The notes under the pieces were generated by a model. That model was given only the letters and a program-made list of their open reading frames with translations. It was not told where the DNA came from and did no database searches. A stretch of DNA of 41,584 bases from Haliea sp. (GTDB lineage: Bacteria; Pseudomonadota; Gammaproteobacteria; Pseudomonadales; Halieaceae): NCBI GenBank assembly GCA_002862465.1, contig PKDD01000003.1, positions 1 to 41,584 of the forward strand, given 5' to 3'. Positions 20,438 through 28,463 of the stretch are shown piece after piece (position 1 is the stretch's first letter; the number at the start of each line of letters is the position of its first letter). A program made the translations under genes and the position numbers.

Positions 20438-21106
20438 CTACAAAGAGAGGGCACAAATTCGACTTATATGACTGTAAGGAAGCTCTGACTCCTCATGCCA
20501 TTCATTGAACGCGCTTTGTATAAGGCCTAGTTCGCGCTTACTGCTTGGATTTTCGCCAATCTCTAAACCAGTGCGTTGTAAACATCGAACAACATCAGCA
20601 GTGATGATAAAGGTGTCTTTTCCCATATTGCGGAGGACGCGTTGGCCCGTCATGCCGCCTAATCGACTGCCTCGCTTCTTCATCGTTGCGAATAGTCCAA
20701 TTAAATCATGCGTAGGCCACCTGCTAATAAATTTTCCAAAGCTACCATGCTCCTCGGTGATATCAAGTATGAACTGGGCGTTGGCCTGAACCCCTAATAC
20801 TTTCTGGCGGTTGCGAATGATACGCCGATTCTGCGCGAAGCGGTCGATCTGATCCGGACTGAGCATGACAATTTTATTGGGTGGGAAACCAAAGAATACC
20901 TCCTCGAAACCGTCCCATTTTAGATCAACAACCCGCCAAACAAATCCGGCCTGAAAAACGCAGCGGGTCATCTGAGCCAGCCAGCGGTCATCTTTAGTTT
21001 GGCCCAGTGCTCGAGGGCCATGCACCGTGGGCATCATTGTTTTCAGGCAGGACTGCCCTCCTTGATGATCTCGAGCCCGCTGGATAATGTGTTCGAAAGG
21101 TTCCAA
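20438..21106 (-). CDS. DNA-3-methyladenine glycosylase I family protein
   Basis: A base-excision repair glycosylase of the Tag family (Pfam Adenine_glyco), probably removing 3-methyladenine. Core motifs are DDRWLAQMTRCVFQAGFVWRVVDLKWDGFEEVFFGF (residues ~40-75), RNRQKVLGVQANAQFILDITEEHGSF and LGGMTGQRVLRNMGKDTFIITADVVRCLQR. It differs from E. coli Tag in lacking the N-terminal Cys/His and C-terminal His/Cys zinc ligands. This belongs to a divergent, longer subgroup. The start used is TTG at 21106 (MEPFEHIIQRARDH), which fits the subgroup start; no ATG lies nearby. Convergent with ctaA; the 160-bp gap contains an imperfect GC-rich stem (20376-20403) without a T run. Confidence 0.88.
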   Translation of the reverse strand: MEPFEHIIQRARDHQGGQSCLKTMMPTVHGPRALGQTKDDRWLAQMTRCVFQAGFVWRVVDLKWDGFEEVFFGFPPNKIVMLSPDQIDRFAQNRRIIRNRQKVLGVQANAQFILDITEEHGSFGKFISRWPTHDLIGLFATMKKRGSRLGGMTGQRVLRNMGKDTFIITADVVRCLQRTGLEIGENPSSKRELGLIQSAFNEWHEESELPYSHISRICALSL

Positions 21107-21174
21107 TTACGTGTTGCCTTGGCTGTTAGTAAAAAATAAACGGTTAGCGCTTATTTGCAGACACGCCAAGAAAG

Positions 21175-21348
21175 TTAATCGCCAGCTTTGACTTCGATAC
21201 CATCTCGGATGCCTGCAGCTTTTTTGAAGTATCTATAACGAGCTTCCCTCACTTTGGCGTTAAAATTCCCCCATGTGGATGGTCCACGATTGACGCCGTT
21301 TAGATGAGCGTCTCGTTATTGCGCTACTTTTGTCGACAGCGTTTCCAT
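21175..21348 (-). pseudogene. Possible remnant of a small gene, one in-frame stop
   Basis: Between the P450 and the glycosylase, the minus strand can be read as METLSTKVAQ, stop (TAA at 21316-21318), then about 46 residues including NGVNRGPSTWGNFN and AKVREARYRYFKKAAGIRDG, ending in EVKAGD and TAA. The composition after the stop looks protein-like, and no other gene explains these bases. I do not recognise the family. It may be a decayed gene, a sequencing or assembly error at one base, or chance. The rest of the 306-bp gap shows nothing else beyond the presumed glycosylase promoter. Confidence 0.25.
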
Positions 21349-21412
21349 CTAGTTAAGGATTTTATGCGAATCGATATATCCCAACGGTATTACTCGCGAC
21401 GATCAGGTGCCG

Positions 21413-22660
21413 TCATTTGCGGTTAGTTTTTAACAGCAGTTGCTTAAATACGACCGCATTGTGATCACTGGCATCACGCTCTGGTTCCTCCATAAGTTCC
21501 ACATTAGGGAAGCGCTTGAACAGCTCTGAAATTGTCAAATAAAGCTGGCGCTTGGCTAAGGCCGCACCGATACAGAAGCGAGGCCCATAGCCAAAGAGGA
21601 CATCTGGATTAAACACTCGCTCCACATCAAATTTTTCGGGATCCTCATAATACTCGGGATCGTAATCTTTTAGGTGTGGCATCATCAGCACCATCACTCC
21701 CTTGCGCAGTTTCTGCCCCATAAATTCCATGTCTTGCGGCGCATAGCGGGCGAACCCCATTTTGGAGGAGAGCCCCCATCGATTGACCTCGCAGAATGCA
21801 TTCGCAAAACTATCTGGGGTCGCAAGCGCTTTTGCGATCTGGTTACGATCGTTTTTAAGTAGGGAATATACTGTCCACTGCTGAGCTACCAGGGTCGTAT
21901 CTGCACCCGCGCCGATAAGCGCAAGGATAAGTGTGATGATATCGCCTTCCTCAAAACCTTCATTCTCCGCTTCGATACGCAGTAGCGTACTGAGAAAATC
22001 ATCTTGAACCGGCGCAGTGCGCCGCTCATCAATAATTTTCTTGATAATATCGATAGCTCGATTGCTGTCCTGACGCGCGCTTTCGCGTTGCTCATCGGAG
22101 ATAGTAGGATTCCACGTCTCGGTGAACGTTACGATAACTTGCTTGATTTCAGGCCAATATTTTTCGGGTATTCCGACCATGCGTGTGATGGAGATAAAGG
22201 GAATGTGGAAGGCGATTTTTTCGTTGTAGTCGAAACTGTCGGGTTCGCCCAGTTCATCAAACAGTTTTTTGATTTCGGGTTCAATCTTGGCCTGAATTTT
22301 ATCTACAACATTGCGCGAGAAGGCTGGAGCGGTTACGCGCCGCACCAGGCGATGATGGTCAGGATCCGCAAGCAGACTGTGTCCTATTAAGGCTCGCTCA
22401 AAGTTGCTCCATTCGTCCTCAGGGGGTCTATGCGGTGCGAACTCCCAATCATAAAAATCAGAGGATAAAGGCTCTGTCTTCCAGCATGCGATAATATCGT
22501 CTATGCGGGTGATGATCCAAGCCTGCCAAGGCTCATACCAAACAAGTCGGCCGCGCTTAGCTAATTCTAGGCACTGAGTAATCGGGTTTTCCATGTACTC
22601 TTGTGAATTAGGATCAAAAATCTCTTCGATCGGCGGCAGATTTTCTGCGGGTGCAGCCAT
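21413..22660 (-). CDS. Cytochrome P450
   Basis: A soluble bacterial P450 of 415 residues, a heme-thiolate monooxygenase needing separate ferredoxin and reductase partners, which are not in this window. The heme-binding loop is FGYGPRFCIGAALAK with Cys363 as thiolate ligand, the I-helix oxygen-activation motif is AGADTT (251-256), and the K-helix ExxR is Glu291/Arg294. PDHHRLVRRVTAPAFS is the typical C-helix heme-propionate contact. The N-terminus has no membrane anchor. Start ATG at 22660 is supported by GAGGAGAC. Bacterial relatives act on terpenoids, fatty acids, steroids or aromatics; the substrate cannot be told from sequence. Divergent from the HAD gene across a spacer with a palindromic operator candidate. 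Confidence 0.95.
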   Translation of the reverse strand: MAAPAENLPPIEEIFDPNSQEYMENPITQCLELAKRGRLVWYEPWQAWIITRIDDIIACWKTEPLSSDFYDWEFAPHRPPEDEWSNFERALIGHSLLADPDHHRLVRRVTAPAFSRNVVDKIQAKIEPEIKKLFDELGEPDSFDYNEKIAFHIPFISITRMVGIPEKYWPEIKQVIVTFTETWNPTISDEQRESARQDSNRAIDIIKKIIDERRTAPVQDDFLSTLLRIEAENEGFEEGDIITLILALIGAGADTTLVAQQWTVYSLLKNDRNQIAKALATPDSFANAFCEVNRWGLSSKMGFARYAPQDMEFMGQKLRKGVMVLMMPHLKDYDPEYYEDPEKFDVERVFNPDVLFGYGPRFCIGAALAKRQLYLTISELFKRFPNVELMEEPERDASDHNAVVFKQLLLKTNRK

Positions 22661-22747
22661 GCTTGTCTCCTCAGTGCAGGCGCGAGACGTCGCTAACCTG
22701 CGTGGCTAGTGTGTTGCTTGAATTAATACTATCAAGTTTGTGAAAAA

Positions 22748-22763
22748 GTATACATCTGTATAC
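22748..22763. promoter_or_regulatory. Palindromic operator candidate between P450 and HAD genes
   Basis: GTATACATCTGTATAC is a perfect 7-bp inverted repeat (GTATACA / TGTATAC) with a 2-nt centre. It sits in the 214-bp divergent spacer, 87 bp before the P450 start and 111 bp before the HAD start. The TGTATAC half-site recalls operators of GntR-family repressors. No regulator gene lies nearby, so the partner is unknown. Confidence 0.5.
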
Positions 22764-22874
22764 CTTTCGGTTGTACTATTACTGGCTTTTGTTTGGATTT
22801 GACTTCAGATGAGAAAAAATAGTGGCCAAACCAAGGCTTAAGAGCATACTTTAAAAGAATGGATATCAACACTG

Positions 22875-23705
22875 ATGGACCTGATAGTTTTTGACCTAGA
22901 TGGCACCCTGCTGAATAAGAAATCGCAGGTATCCGAGCACACAAGCGATACCCTGCGGCAGCTGCGTGAACGGGGTATTGCCTATACCGTTGCTACCGGC
23001 CGCACATTACAGTCTGCGCGTAATTTGTTGGACGGCCAGGGTTTTTCACTGCCGCATATTTATAAAAATGGAGTGCTGATCTGGCGCCCGGACAGTGATC
23101 TTTATAGCCATAGTAACTTGTTGACGAGTTCCGAAATCGGAACTGTTCTACACGCTTTTTTATCCGTTGAGGTAACGCCTTTTATTTTTACAGTAGAGCC
23201 AAGTAATCGCCACGTTGTCTATCATCTACCAATGCAAAACGACACAGAACGGCGGCTGGCCAAGACTTTCAGCCAGGATCGCGGTATAGAGATGCTTCCA
23301 GTCACTGAAATGCCACCGTGTGCCGAGATAACCAATGTTAGTGCATTGGGTGCACGCGCAGCGATTGAGTCTGTTGCTGATTTGGTTCTAAATGAAGCAC
23401 ACCTGATGTCCTATGCTGGCAGTGCAATTGAAGGTGAAAGTCTTTTCTGGATAGATATCCATCACAGTGCTGCTAGCAAAGGAGGGGCTCTTACTAATTT
23501 GAAGCAGGATCTTGGTGTTAGCCGCATAATTTGTTTTGGCGATAGCGATAATGACCTCAGTATGTTCGCAATGGCGGATGAGAGTTATGCCCCAAGTAAC
23601 GCAAAAAATGAAGTTCAGGCCGAAGCTACTCAGGTTATCGGACACCATAATGAAGATGGGATTTCAAAGTTTTTGCGTAAGCGTTTCGATTTGACGATGC
23701 ATTGA
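22875..23705 (+). CDS. HAD-superfamily phosphatase (Cof/IIB type)
   Basis: A cytoplasmic haloacid-dehalogenase phosphatase of about 276 residues. Motif I is FDLDGTLL, with nucleophile Asp7 and Asp9. Motif II Thr is in TVATGRTLQSAR, the motif III Lys is probably in HSAASKGGAL, and motif IV is ICFGDSDNDLSMFAMA. The C2B cap between motifs II and III marks the Cof type, which dephosphorylates sugar phosphates or nucleotide-derived substrates. Metal-dependent phosphate hydrolysis is secure; the substrate is not. The ribosome site is weak. The unknown lipoprotein gene follows after 60 bp on the same strand. Confidence 0.92.
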   Translation: MDLIVFDLDGTLLNKKSQVSEHTSDTLRQLRERGIAYTVATGRTLQSARNLLDGQGFSLPHIYKNGVLIWRPDSDLYSHSNLLTSSEIGTVLHAFLSVEVTPFIFTVEPSNRHVVYHLPMQNDTERRLAKTFSQDRGIEMLPVTEMPPCAEITNVSALGARAAIESVADLVLNEAHLMSYAGSAIEGESLFWIDIHHSAASKGGALTNLKQDLGVSRIICFGDSDNDLSMFAMADESYAPSNAKNEVQAEATQVIGHHNEDGISKFLRKRFDLTMH

Positions 23706-23768
23706 TGAAGCAAAGTAATGCCGTGGGATAAATTTGATACTTATTATGTGTCGGCATAAGATAGCTTG

Positions 23769-24437
23769 ATGCGATCGCTATTCATAGCATTGGTTACGTT
23801 GTTTATTTGTGCCTGCGGTGGTTATGAGTTAAAAAATCTGGCCAAGTCAGATATCGATCTCGTTACTGACCAGTTCATCGCTAAAACACGAGAAGACGTA
23901 AGCGAGTTGGCGGTCATGTTGTACAGGCGAAACCCTGAGCAATTGGCAAAAAATCCTGGCATGACCATTGAAGGCCGTCTCGCTCAGCTGAAAGTTCATC
24001 GATACAAGCTGCAGTTCTTAGAGTTGGAATATAATCAGGGCATTAACGCGATGAACTTGGCCTTCAGCCCAACGTTCACTGGAGACCGTGTTTTTGCCCT
24101 GATCGTCGGCTTGGGAAGTATGTTGAGGCAGGCTTATGCCTATCAGCCTGAGGTATTTTTTTCTGATCAGCTTGAGGCAGAGGTCTTATTGACCAGTGCC
24201 CGAAACGTAGAAATGTTAGTATGGAAACTGAAAAATACTCGTAAGCCTAATGGCGAGCACTACATAATTACCCATGAAAAATCCGGTGTGGTTGACAATC
24301 TAAGCTTTGAGCGTCTGTTTGGGGAAATCATTGTGCTGCAGGAGATGATGGCAGGCATCGTCAGTGATTCAGACAACCGCACCGTGACGGGTGCTGTATA
24401 TGCCGTATCGAAGGTTTTTATACCGCTTCCAATCTAG
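23769..24437 (+). CDS. Putative lipoprotein of unknown function
   Basis: A 222-residue protein with a short signal peptide and a lipobox ICAC (Cys16) followed by GGYE, so probably an outer-membrane or periplasmic lipoprotein (the +2 residue is Gly, not Asp). The mature part is mainly helical: IDLVTDQFIAKTREDVSELAVMLYRRNPEQLAKNPGMTIEGRLAQL, then a central hydrophobic stretch RVFALIVGLGSMLRQAYAY and a C-terminal segment VTGAVYAVSKVFIPLPI. I do not recognise a characterised family. The ATG at 23769 is preferred over the TTG directly before it. It follows the HAD gene and is convergent with pqiC; a hairpin (24477-24497) lies between the stops. Confidence 0.7.
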   Translation: MRSLFIALVTLFICACGGYELKNLAKSDIDLVTDQFIAKTREDVSELAVMLYRRNPEQLAKNPGMTIEGRLAQLKVHRYKLQFLELEYNQGINAMNLAFSPTFTGDRVFALIVGLGSMLRQAYAYQPEVFFSDQLEAEVLLTSARNVEMLVWKLKNTRKPNGEHYIITHEKSGVVDNLSFERLFGEIIVLQEMMAGIVSDSDNRTVTGAVYAVSKVFIPLPI

Positions 24438-24476
24438 GTTTAGAATTTAATCAATGACGAAACGCGGAAAACAGTT

Positions 24477-24497
24477 TTGATGGTAGCCTGCCATCAA
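24477..24497. terminator. Hairpin between convergent genes, possible terminator
   Basis: TTGATGG and CCATCAA form a perfect 7-bp stem around a 7-nt loop, between the stops of the lipoprotein gene (+) and pqiC (-). Neither side has a long T run: the minus strand continues with AAACTGTTTTCC and the plus strand with CTAACTAGG. Bidirectional termination is plausible but weakly supported. Confidence 0.35.
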
Positions 24498-24565
24498 CTA
24501 ACTAGGGCAACACCGCTTGCGACGAGCCCCATAACTTTGATTCGGCCAGAAATAAACTATCCATA

Positions 24566-25138
24566 CTAGTTTTTATCCGATGTTGGGATAATCAATGACG
24601 CGGCAATCTCCTCTGCGAGTTTTACTATCAGTGCTTTCTCAGCGCTAACCATTGCACCATAGCCATCTGTCGTCAGAGCGCGTGATTCCGCGAATCGATA
24701 GAGTGAGATTATCCCCTGGCTATCAACTAGCGACCAATAGGCGACAATGCGCGCTTCACCATTAAGCGTTCCATCGAGTTTATCAATACGAACGTTAACT
24801 ACCGTTGTCTTCTCGCTTAGATTCGTCGGCAATAGCTCTTGCCCAATGGCTATCGAAATTTCTGTAGTAAGTAGATTGCGTACGCCATTATAGATAGGCT
24901 CTGCCCAGAGATGGTTTGCTGCGGGGCGTATCTGGGCCGCAGTCATATCTAGGACCAGTCCAGGCTGATTGAGGTAAGGCGCAATCTCTATTGTGCCAAG
25001 CGAAAAGTCTGTTGATGGTTTCAGTTCCTCGGACGGCAAATCCTGACTGGAGCGTAACAAATAATAGCTGGGCTCAACTGACTGACTCGCACAGCCTGAC
25101 AGCAGCACCATTAGTAATAAGCCTATAGCTTTATTCAA
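24566..25138 (-). CDS. pqiC: PqiC-like outer-membrane lipoprotein of the Pqi MCE system
   Basis: ABC-type transport auxiliary lipoprotein (DUF330/PqiC). The signal peptide ends in LLSGC (Cys16). The mature start SYYLLRSSQDLPSE, then LGTIEIAPYLNQPGLVLDM and NHLWAEPIYNGVRNLL, are typical of PqiC/YmbA. In E. coli it forms a ring on the outer membrane that docks the PqiB needle. The start is TTG, supported by an excellent GGAGGTGAG ribosome site, and overlaps the pqiB stop by 4 nt (TTGA). Last gene of the pqiA-pqiA-pqiB-pqiC run. Confidence 0.9.
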   Translation of the reverse strand: MNKAIGLLLMVLLSGCASQSVEPSYYLLRSSQDLPSEELKPSTDFSLGTIEIAPYLNQPGLVLDMTAAQIRPAANHLWAEPIYNGVRNLLTTEISIAIGQELLPTNLSEKTTVVNVRIDKLDGTLNGEARIVAYWSLVDSQGIISLYRFAESRALTTDGYGAMVSAEKALIVKLAEEIAASLIIPTSDKN

Positions 25139-26739
25139 TTGCTCACCTCCGGAATAGGGTCGACTTCTGGGCTGGACGGGAATATCACAGCGCTGGGTTG
25201 CCTAGATAACTTGCCGCTCAAGGATTCTAGGTTGGCCAAAGTACGATTTAGTGAAAGTAGGCTTGAATTAAGCGTCTGCGAGGTATCGGAATTTGGCCCC
25301 AGACGGCTTATCGCATCTCGTATTTCCTGTATCGTTTGGTCTAGATGCTTCGGCAACTGCTGCGTGCTCTGGCTTTCCAGAATAGCCTGCAGGCTTAGCA
25401 GATTCTGGTTTAGACTCGCGACCGTGTCAGCGAGTGGCAGGGCGTCGATTGTGTTGAGAATCGCCAGCACTTTCTCCTCGAGTTGCGCCAGTCCTGTCTC
25501 AATTGTTGGAATAGTTGTGTATTCCATGAAAGTCCCTAGCGAGGCCTCCTCGGCTGTTGGATAAAAATCTAAGCCGATATATTGCGCGCCCGTGAGCAGG
25601 TTGCCTCTTTTCATTGATGCTCTAAGCCCATTTCCCACGCCTAAGCGGACGGATTTCTCTATAATTGTGAGCGAAGCTTCTGTATCAGCAAGTTCCATGC
25701 GCCCGGGCTCCACATATAACAAAACGGGGATAGGAGCCCCCGTACCTTCATGGCCGGCCTCCATCTGTGCTGCTTGACCCTCTCTGAACAATATTCGCAC
25801 GACGTTTCCGATCTTGATGCCGCGATATTCAACGGGCGCTCCGGGTACCAATCCTTTAAGGGAATGATTGAAGGAAACGACGTAGTAAATTCCATAGCGG
25901 AAGGGATTTTGCAAAATGTCTTGGTATGAAGGATATAGCTTGAAGCTAGCATTTTTAGTTACTTTATCGCCTTCTTTGATTCCTTTGGGTACGCCAAAGG
26001 TAACCCCGCCGAATAATATTGTCTCCAGCGAGCCTGTTTGAACTTGGAAGCCATTCGCGTCCGCTTTCATCGATACACCGCTGATGTCCCAGAATCGCAC
26101 GCTGCTGTTAATGAGTTCTTGATAAGGCGCATCAATAAATATTTGGTAGTGCACGAGTTTGTCGCTGGGATTAAATTCCATAGTTTCAACGCGTCCAACC
26201 TTGTAGCCTTTATAGAGCACTGTGTCACCAGCGGTAACAGATGAAGCATAGTTGCTCGTCAGGTGTAGGCGCAATCCAGGGGCATCAGCAGGCGTTAATG
26301 GGGGTCGCTCCAAGGCAACAAAGGTTCTTTCTTCCCTGTCATCTGTACCGGGAGCCAACTCCACATAGGCGCCAGATAGAAGTGTGTCTAGACCACTGAT
26401 ATCGCCTAATCCCACTCGGGCTGTGACAACCCAAAACCCGGTATCTTTCACCAGTAGTGGCACAGCTTGCCGATCCATTCTAGCAGTCGCGATTACGCCA
26501 TCAAGCGATTCGTTCAGGCGGACCTCATTGACTAGACCCATATCGACATTGCGATACTTTATCTTAGTTTTACCTTCTTCCAAACCGTCAGCGGTTTTGA
26601 ACTCGATCTCAATGTTTGGGCCTTGGCTCATCCAATTATGAAAAACCATATATGCGCCCAGAACGAAAGCCAGTAAGGGTATAAACCAGATGCCTGAAAT
26701 TCTGCCTCGCCGGTTGATTGTTGCCTGTTCAGTTGACAC
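25135..26739 (-). CDS. pqiB: PqiB, periplasm-spanning MCE protein
   Basis: An MCE-family protein anchored by one N-terminal helix (ISGIWFIPLLAFVLGAYMVF). It carries three MCE domains, recognisable at IEIEFKTADGLEEGKTKIKYRNVDMG, at LRLHLTSNYASSVTAGDTVLYKGYKVG and at YYVVSFNHSLKGLVPGAPVEYRGIKIG. A long C-terminal helical region follows (AQLEEKVLAILNTIDAL through HLDQTIQEIRDAISRLG), which in E. coli builds the needle-like tunnel between the membranes for lipid transport. I chose GTG at 26739 (MSTEQATINRRGR), with a GGAAG ribosome site and an 11-nt overlap with pqiA; the open frame extends to 26796, deep inside pqiA. At 534 residues it matches E. coli PqiB. Confidence 0.93.
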   Translation of the reverse strand: MSTEQATINRRGRISGIWFIPLLAFVLGAYMVFHNWMSQGPNIEIEFKTADGLEEGKTKIKYRNVDMGLVNEVRLNESLDGVIATARMDRQAVPLLVKDTGFWVVTARVGLGDISGLDTLLSGAYVELAPGTDDREERTFVALERPPLTPADAPGLRLHLTSNYASSVTAGDTVLYKGYKVGRVETMEFNPSDKLVHYQIFIDAPYQELINSSVRFWDISGVSMKADANGFQVQTGSLETILFGGVTFGVPKGIKEGDKVTKNASFKLYPSYQDILQNPFRYGIYYVVSFNHSLKGLVPGAPVEYRGIKIGNVVRILFREGQAAQMEAGHEGTGAPIPVLLYVEPGRMELADTEASLTIIEKSVRLGVGNGLRASMKRGNLLTGAQYIGLDFYPTAEEASLGTFMEYTTIPTIETGLAQLEEKVLAILNTIDALPLADTVASLNQNLLSLQAILESQSTQQLPKHLDQTIQEIRDAISRLGPNSDTSQTLNSSLLSLNRTLANLESLSGKLSRQPSAVIFPSSPEVDPIPEVSN

Positions 26740-27355
26740 TGTCTTTATCTTCCATGTTGTCCCAAATAAGGCGGGAGTCGAAACTTTCGGCTGCAATTAT
26801 CGTAATGACAACGACGCCGGCAAATGATATGGCCGCAACACCCGGCAGGATAACCAGTAGGCCACCAAGTTGCACGAGGGCAACCAGTATAGTCACTACA
26901 AAGATATCTACCATAGACCACTTGCCGATAAATTCAACGATGCGAAAAAGTCTTGATCGTTGACGGGGGTCAAGAGCAGAATGCCGCTCTACCGTCCAAA
27001 CAAGGTAAAACAGTGCCATTAACTTAGCAGATGGAACCATCACGCTGAATACAAAAATAACAAGTGCCACTGGCGCTGAACCCAGATTAATCAACAGCAC
27101 AACGCCGCCCATTATAGTGCTAGCTTCATTGGAGCCCAGAGCATCGGTATACATAACGGGATATAGATTGGCCGGGATGTAAAGTAACGAAGCCGTGACC
27201 AGCAGTGCCAACGTGCGTTGAATGCTGTCATTCTTCCTAAGATGCATTGTTGATCCGCAGCGTGGACACTGAGTCATAGTGGCGGGAACCAACTTGAAGC
27301 ATGTATGACATGCGGCCAGATTCCGGTGGGCAGCTGTATCGGGTGCCGCATTCAT
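26729..27355 (-). CDS. pqiA: PqiA, second half as a separate protein
   Basis: Inner-membrane protein of the PqiA family, 208 residues, equivalent to the second domain of the fused E. coli PqiA (about 420 residues). It has a rubredoxin-like zinc ribbon C16-x2-C19 ... C30-x2-C33 (CHTCFKL, CPRCGSTM) and four transmembrane helices, with the family block RIVEFIGKWSMVDIFVVTILVALVQLG. It is thought to hand lipids to PqiB. It overlaps the first pqiA gene by 4 nt (ATGA) and pqiB by 11 nt. The split is intact at both ends, so this is an arrangement of two genes, not a frameshift. Confidence 0.92.
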   Translation of the reverse strand: MNAAPDTAAHRNLAACHTCFKLVPATMTQCPRCGSTMHLRKNDSIQRTLALLVTASLLYIPANLYPVMYTDALGSNEASTIMGGVVLLINLGSAPVALVIFVFSVMVPSAKLMALFYLVWTVERHSALDPRQRSRLFRIVEFIGKWSMVDIFVVTILVALVQLGGLLVILPGVAAISFAGVVVITIIAAESFDSRLIWDNMEDKDSVN

Positions 27356-27960
27356 TTTATTGCCAGTAGCTCAATTTTTTGCCAGCATTGATAGCGATCA
27401 AGATTAGAGGTTGCTAGAGTGAAACAGATTGCAAAAGCGGCATAAGCCCAGAAGGAAATGCCAATCGTCACTGTCGCCATCGCAGCAATTTTTACCATCG
27501 CAACAATTACAGCAATTAAAAACACCTCTACCATAGACCACTTCTGGCCCATGAAAATACCTTTCGCGAGCGGTAGCAGTGATGAATGGTAGCGTCCACG
27601 GTTTATAAGAATGCACAGTGTCAGCATCATCATCAACACTGTTGCTGGAATAACGATAATGAAAGCGGTCACCAGCACCGCGACCTCCGGCATACCTTTA
27701 GACCACAGCGCAAAGGGGGCCTGAATAAGTGTTATAGCGCTTTCTACACCGCTGCTGGACAAGGAAAGAAAAGGATAACTACTGGCGAAAACAAGGAACA
27801 TTAGGCCAATACTAGCGAATGCAAGCACACGCCGCAGAGCGTCATCGTGTCGTTTGGTTAGGAAGCAACCGCAGCGCGGACAGGAGGCACTTTCGCCATG
27901 CTTTGTAGCAGCCACGCTCACCAACAGGTCGCAGCTTTGGCAGGCAATTTCGTTTCCCAT
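27352..27960 (-). CDS. pqiA: PqiA, first half as a separate protein
   Basis: A 202-residue PqiA-family inner-membrane protein, matching the first domain of E. coli PqiA. The zinc ribbon is C7-x2-C10 ... C27-x2-C30 (CQSCDLL, CPRCGCFL). Four transmembrane helices follow, with KGIFMGQKWSMVEVFLIAVIVAMVKIA as the conserved WSM-VEVF block also found in the second copy. It starts only 2 bp after the stop of the small secreted protein gene and overlaps the second pqiA by 4 nt, so all five genes from 28316 to 24566 form one tight unit. Confidence 0.92.
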   Translation of the reverse strand: MGNEIACQSCDLLVSVAATKHGESASCPRCGCFLTKRHDDALRRVLAFASIGLMFLVFASSYPFLSLSSSGVESAITLIQAPFALWSKGMPEVAVLVTAFIIVIPATVLMMMLTLCILINRGRYHSSLLPLAKGIFMGQKWSMVEVFLIAVIVAMVKIAAMATVTIGISFWAYAAFAICFTLATSNLDRYQCWQKIELLAIK

Positions 27961-27962
27961 GA

Positions 27963-28316
27963 TTAGTGTGGTAGGCCTTCTGTGGCGTGCACATCAGGGT
28001 TGTAGCCCTTTTCCATTTCGCCAATGGTCTGCTGTAACTGCTCTGGAGATTCTGCTCTAATGCGCGCCGCCTCGGCCATAAGTTGATCTTCAGATTCACT
28101 GTCCATACTAGGTCCTTTTACCTCTTGGGCATAGGTTTGTCCGTTGGCGTCTAGGCAAGGATTAAGGCCACCACCCTCGCCACAGACGCGAACCACACCA
28201 CCATCATAAGTTACCCGTTCTCCTACGACGTTACCCACGGATTGCGCTAGGGCACCTGCCATCGGCAGGCAAAGAAACAATGTTAAGGCAGGGCTAAATC
28301 GAGTTAGTAATATCAT
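27963..28316 (-). CDS. Small secreted protein of unknown function
   Basis: A 117-residue protein. The signal peptide is clear (MILLTRFSPALTLFLCLPMAGALAQ, likely cut after ALA), preceded by a strong AAGGAG site six bases before the ATG at 28316. The open frame runs up to 28433, but that part has no signal-like start. The mature part has two Cys close together (RVCGEGGGLNPCLDANGQ), perhaps a disulfide, then an acidic helical tail EDQLMAEAARIRAESPEQLQQTIGEMEKGYNP. I do not recognise a family. Its position, 2 bp before pqiA and 147 bp after DUF3604, suggests a periplasmic partner of one of them. Confidence 0.75.
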   Translation of the reverse strand: MILLTRFSPALTLFLCLPMAGALAQSVGNVVGERVTYDGGVVRVCGEGGGLNPCLDANGQTYAQEVKGPSMDSESEDQLMAEAARIRAESPEQLQQTIGEMEKGYNPDVHATEGLPH

Positions 28317-28395
28317 TGTTGGCTCCTTGGGTTTTACCCCGTTATTTTCATTGTCGATTGATAGTGTTAACGCGGTCATGATGTTACTCGGTCTA

Positions 28396-28441
28396 CGGAT
28401 ACATTCAAGCCTGAGCGCTTTGGCTCTAAACATTGTATCCG
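28396..28441. repeat. Nested inverted repeat between DUF3604 and the small secreted gene
   Basis: CGGATACA (28396-28403) and TGTATCCG (28434-28441) are perfect 8-bp arms; inside them AGCC (28408-28411) pairs with GGCT (28422-28425). A 14-bp version of the right arm, CATTGTATCCGAAT (28431-28444), recurs with two differences at 30534-30547, before the DUF3604 start. It may be a regulatory site or a transcript processing element; there is no T run for termination. Confidence 0.4.
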
Positions 28442-28463
28442 AATAATGCGTTATGTGCGTTGA

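Noticed and set aside
26729-27960. pqiA split by a frameshift
   Set aside because: Both halves have their own ATG, complete zinc ribbon and four helices, with a clean 4-nt ATGA overlap. Separate pqiA genes occur in other bacteria.
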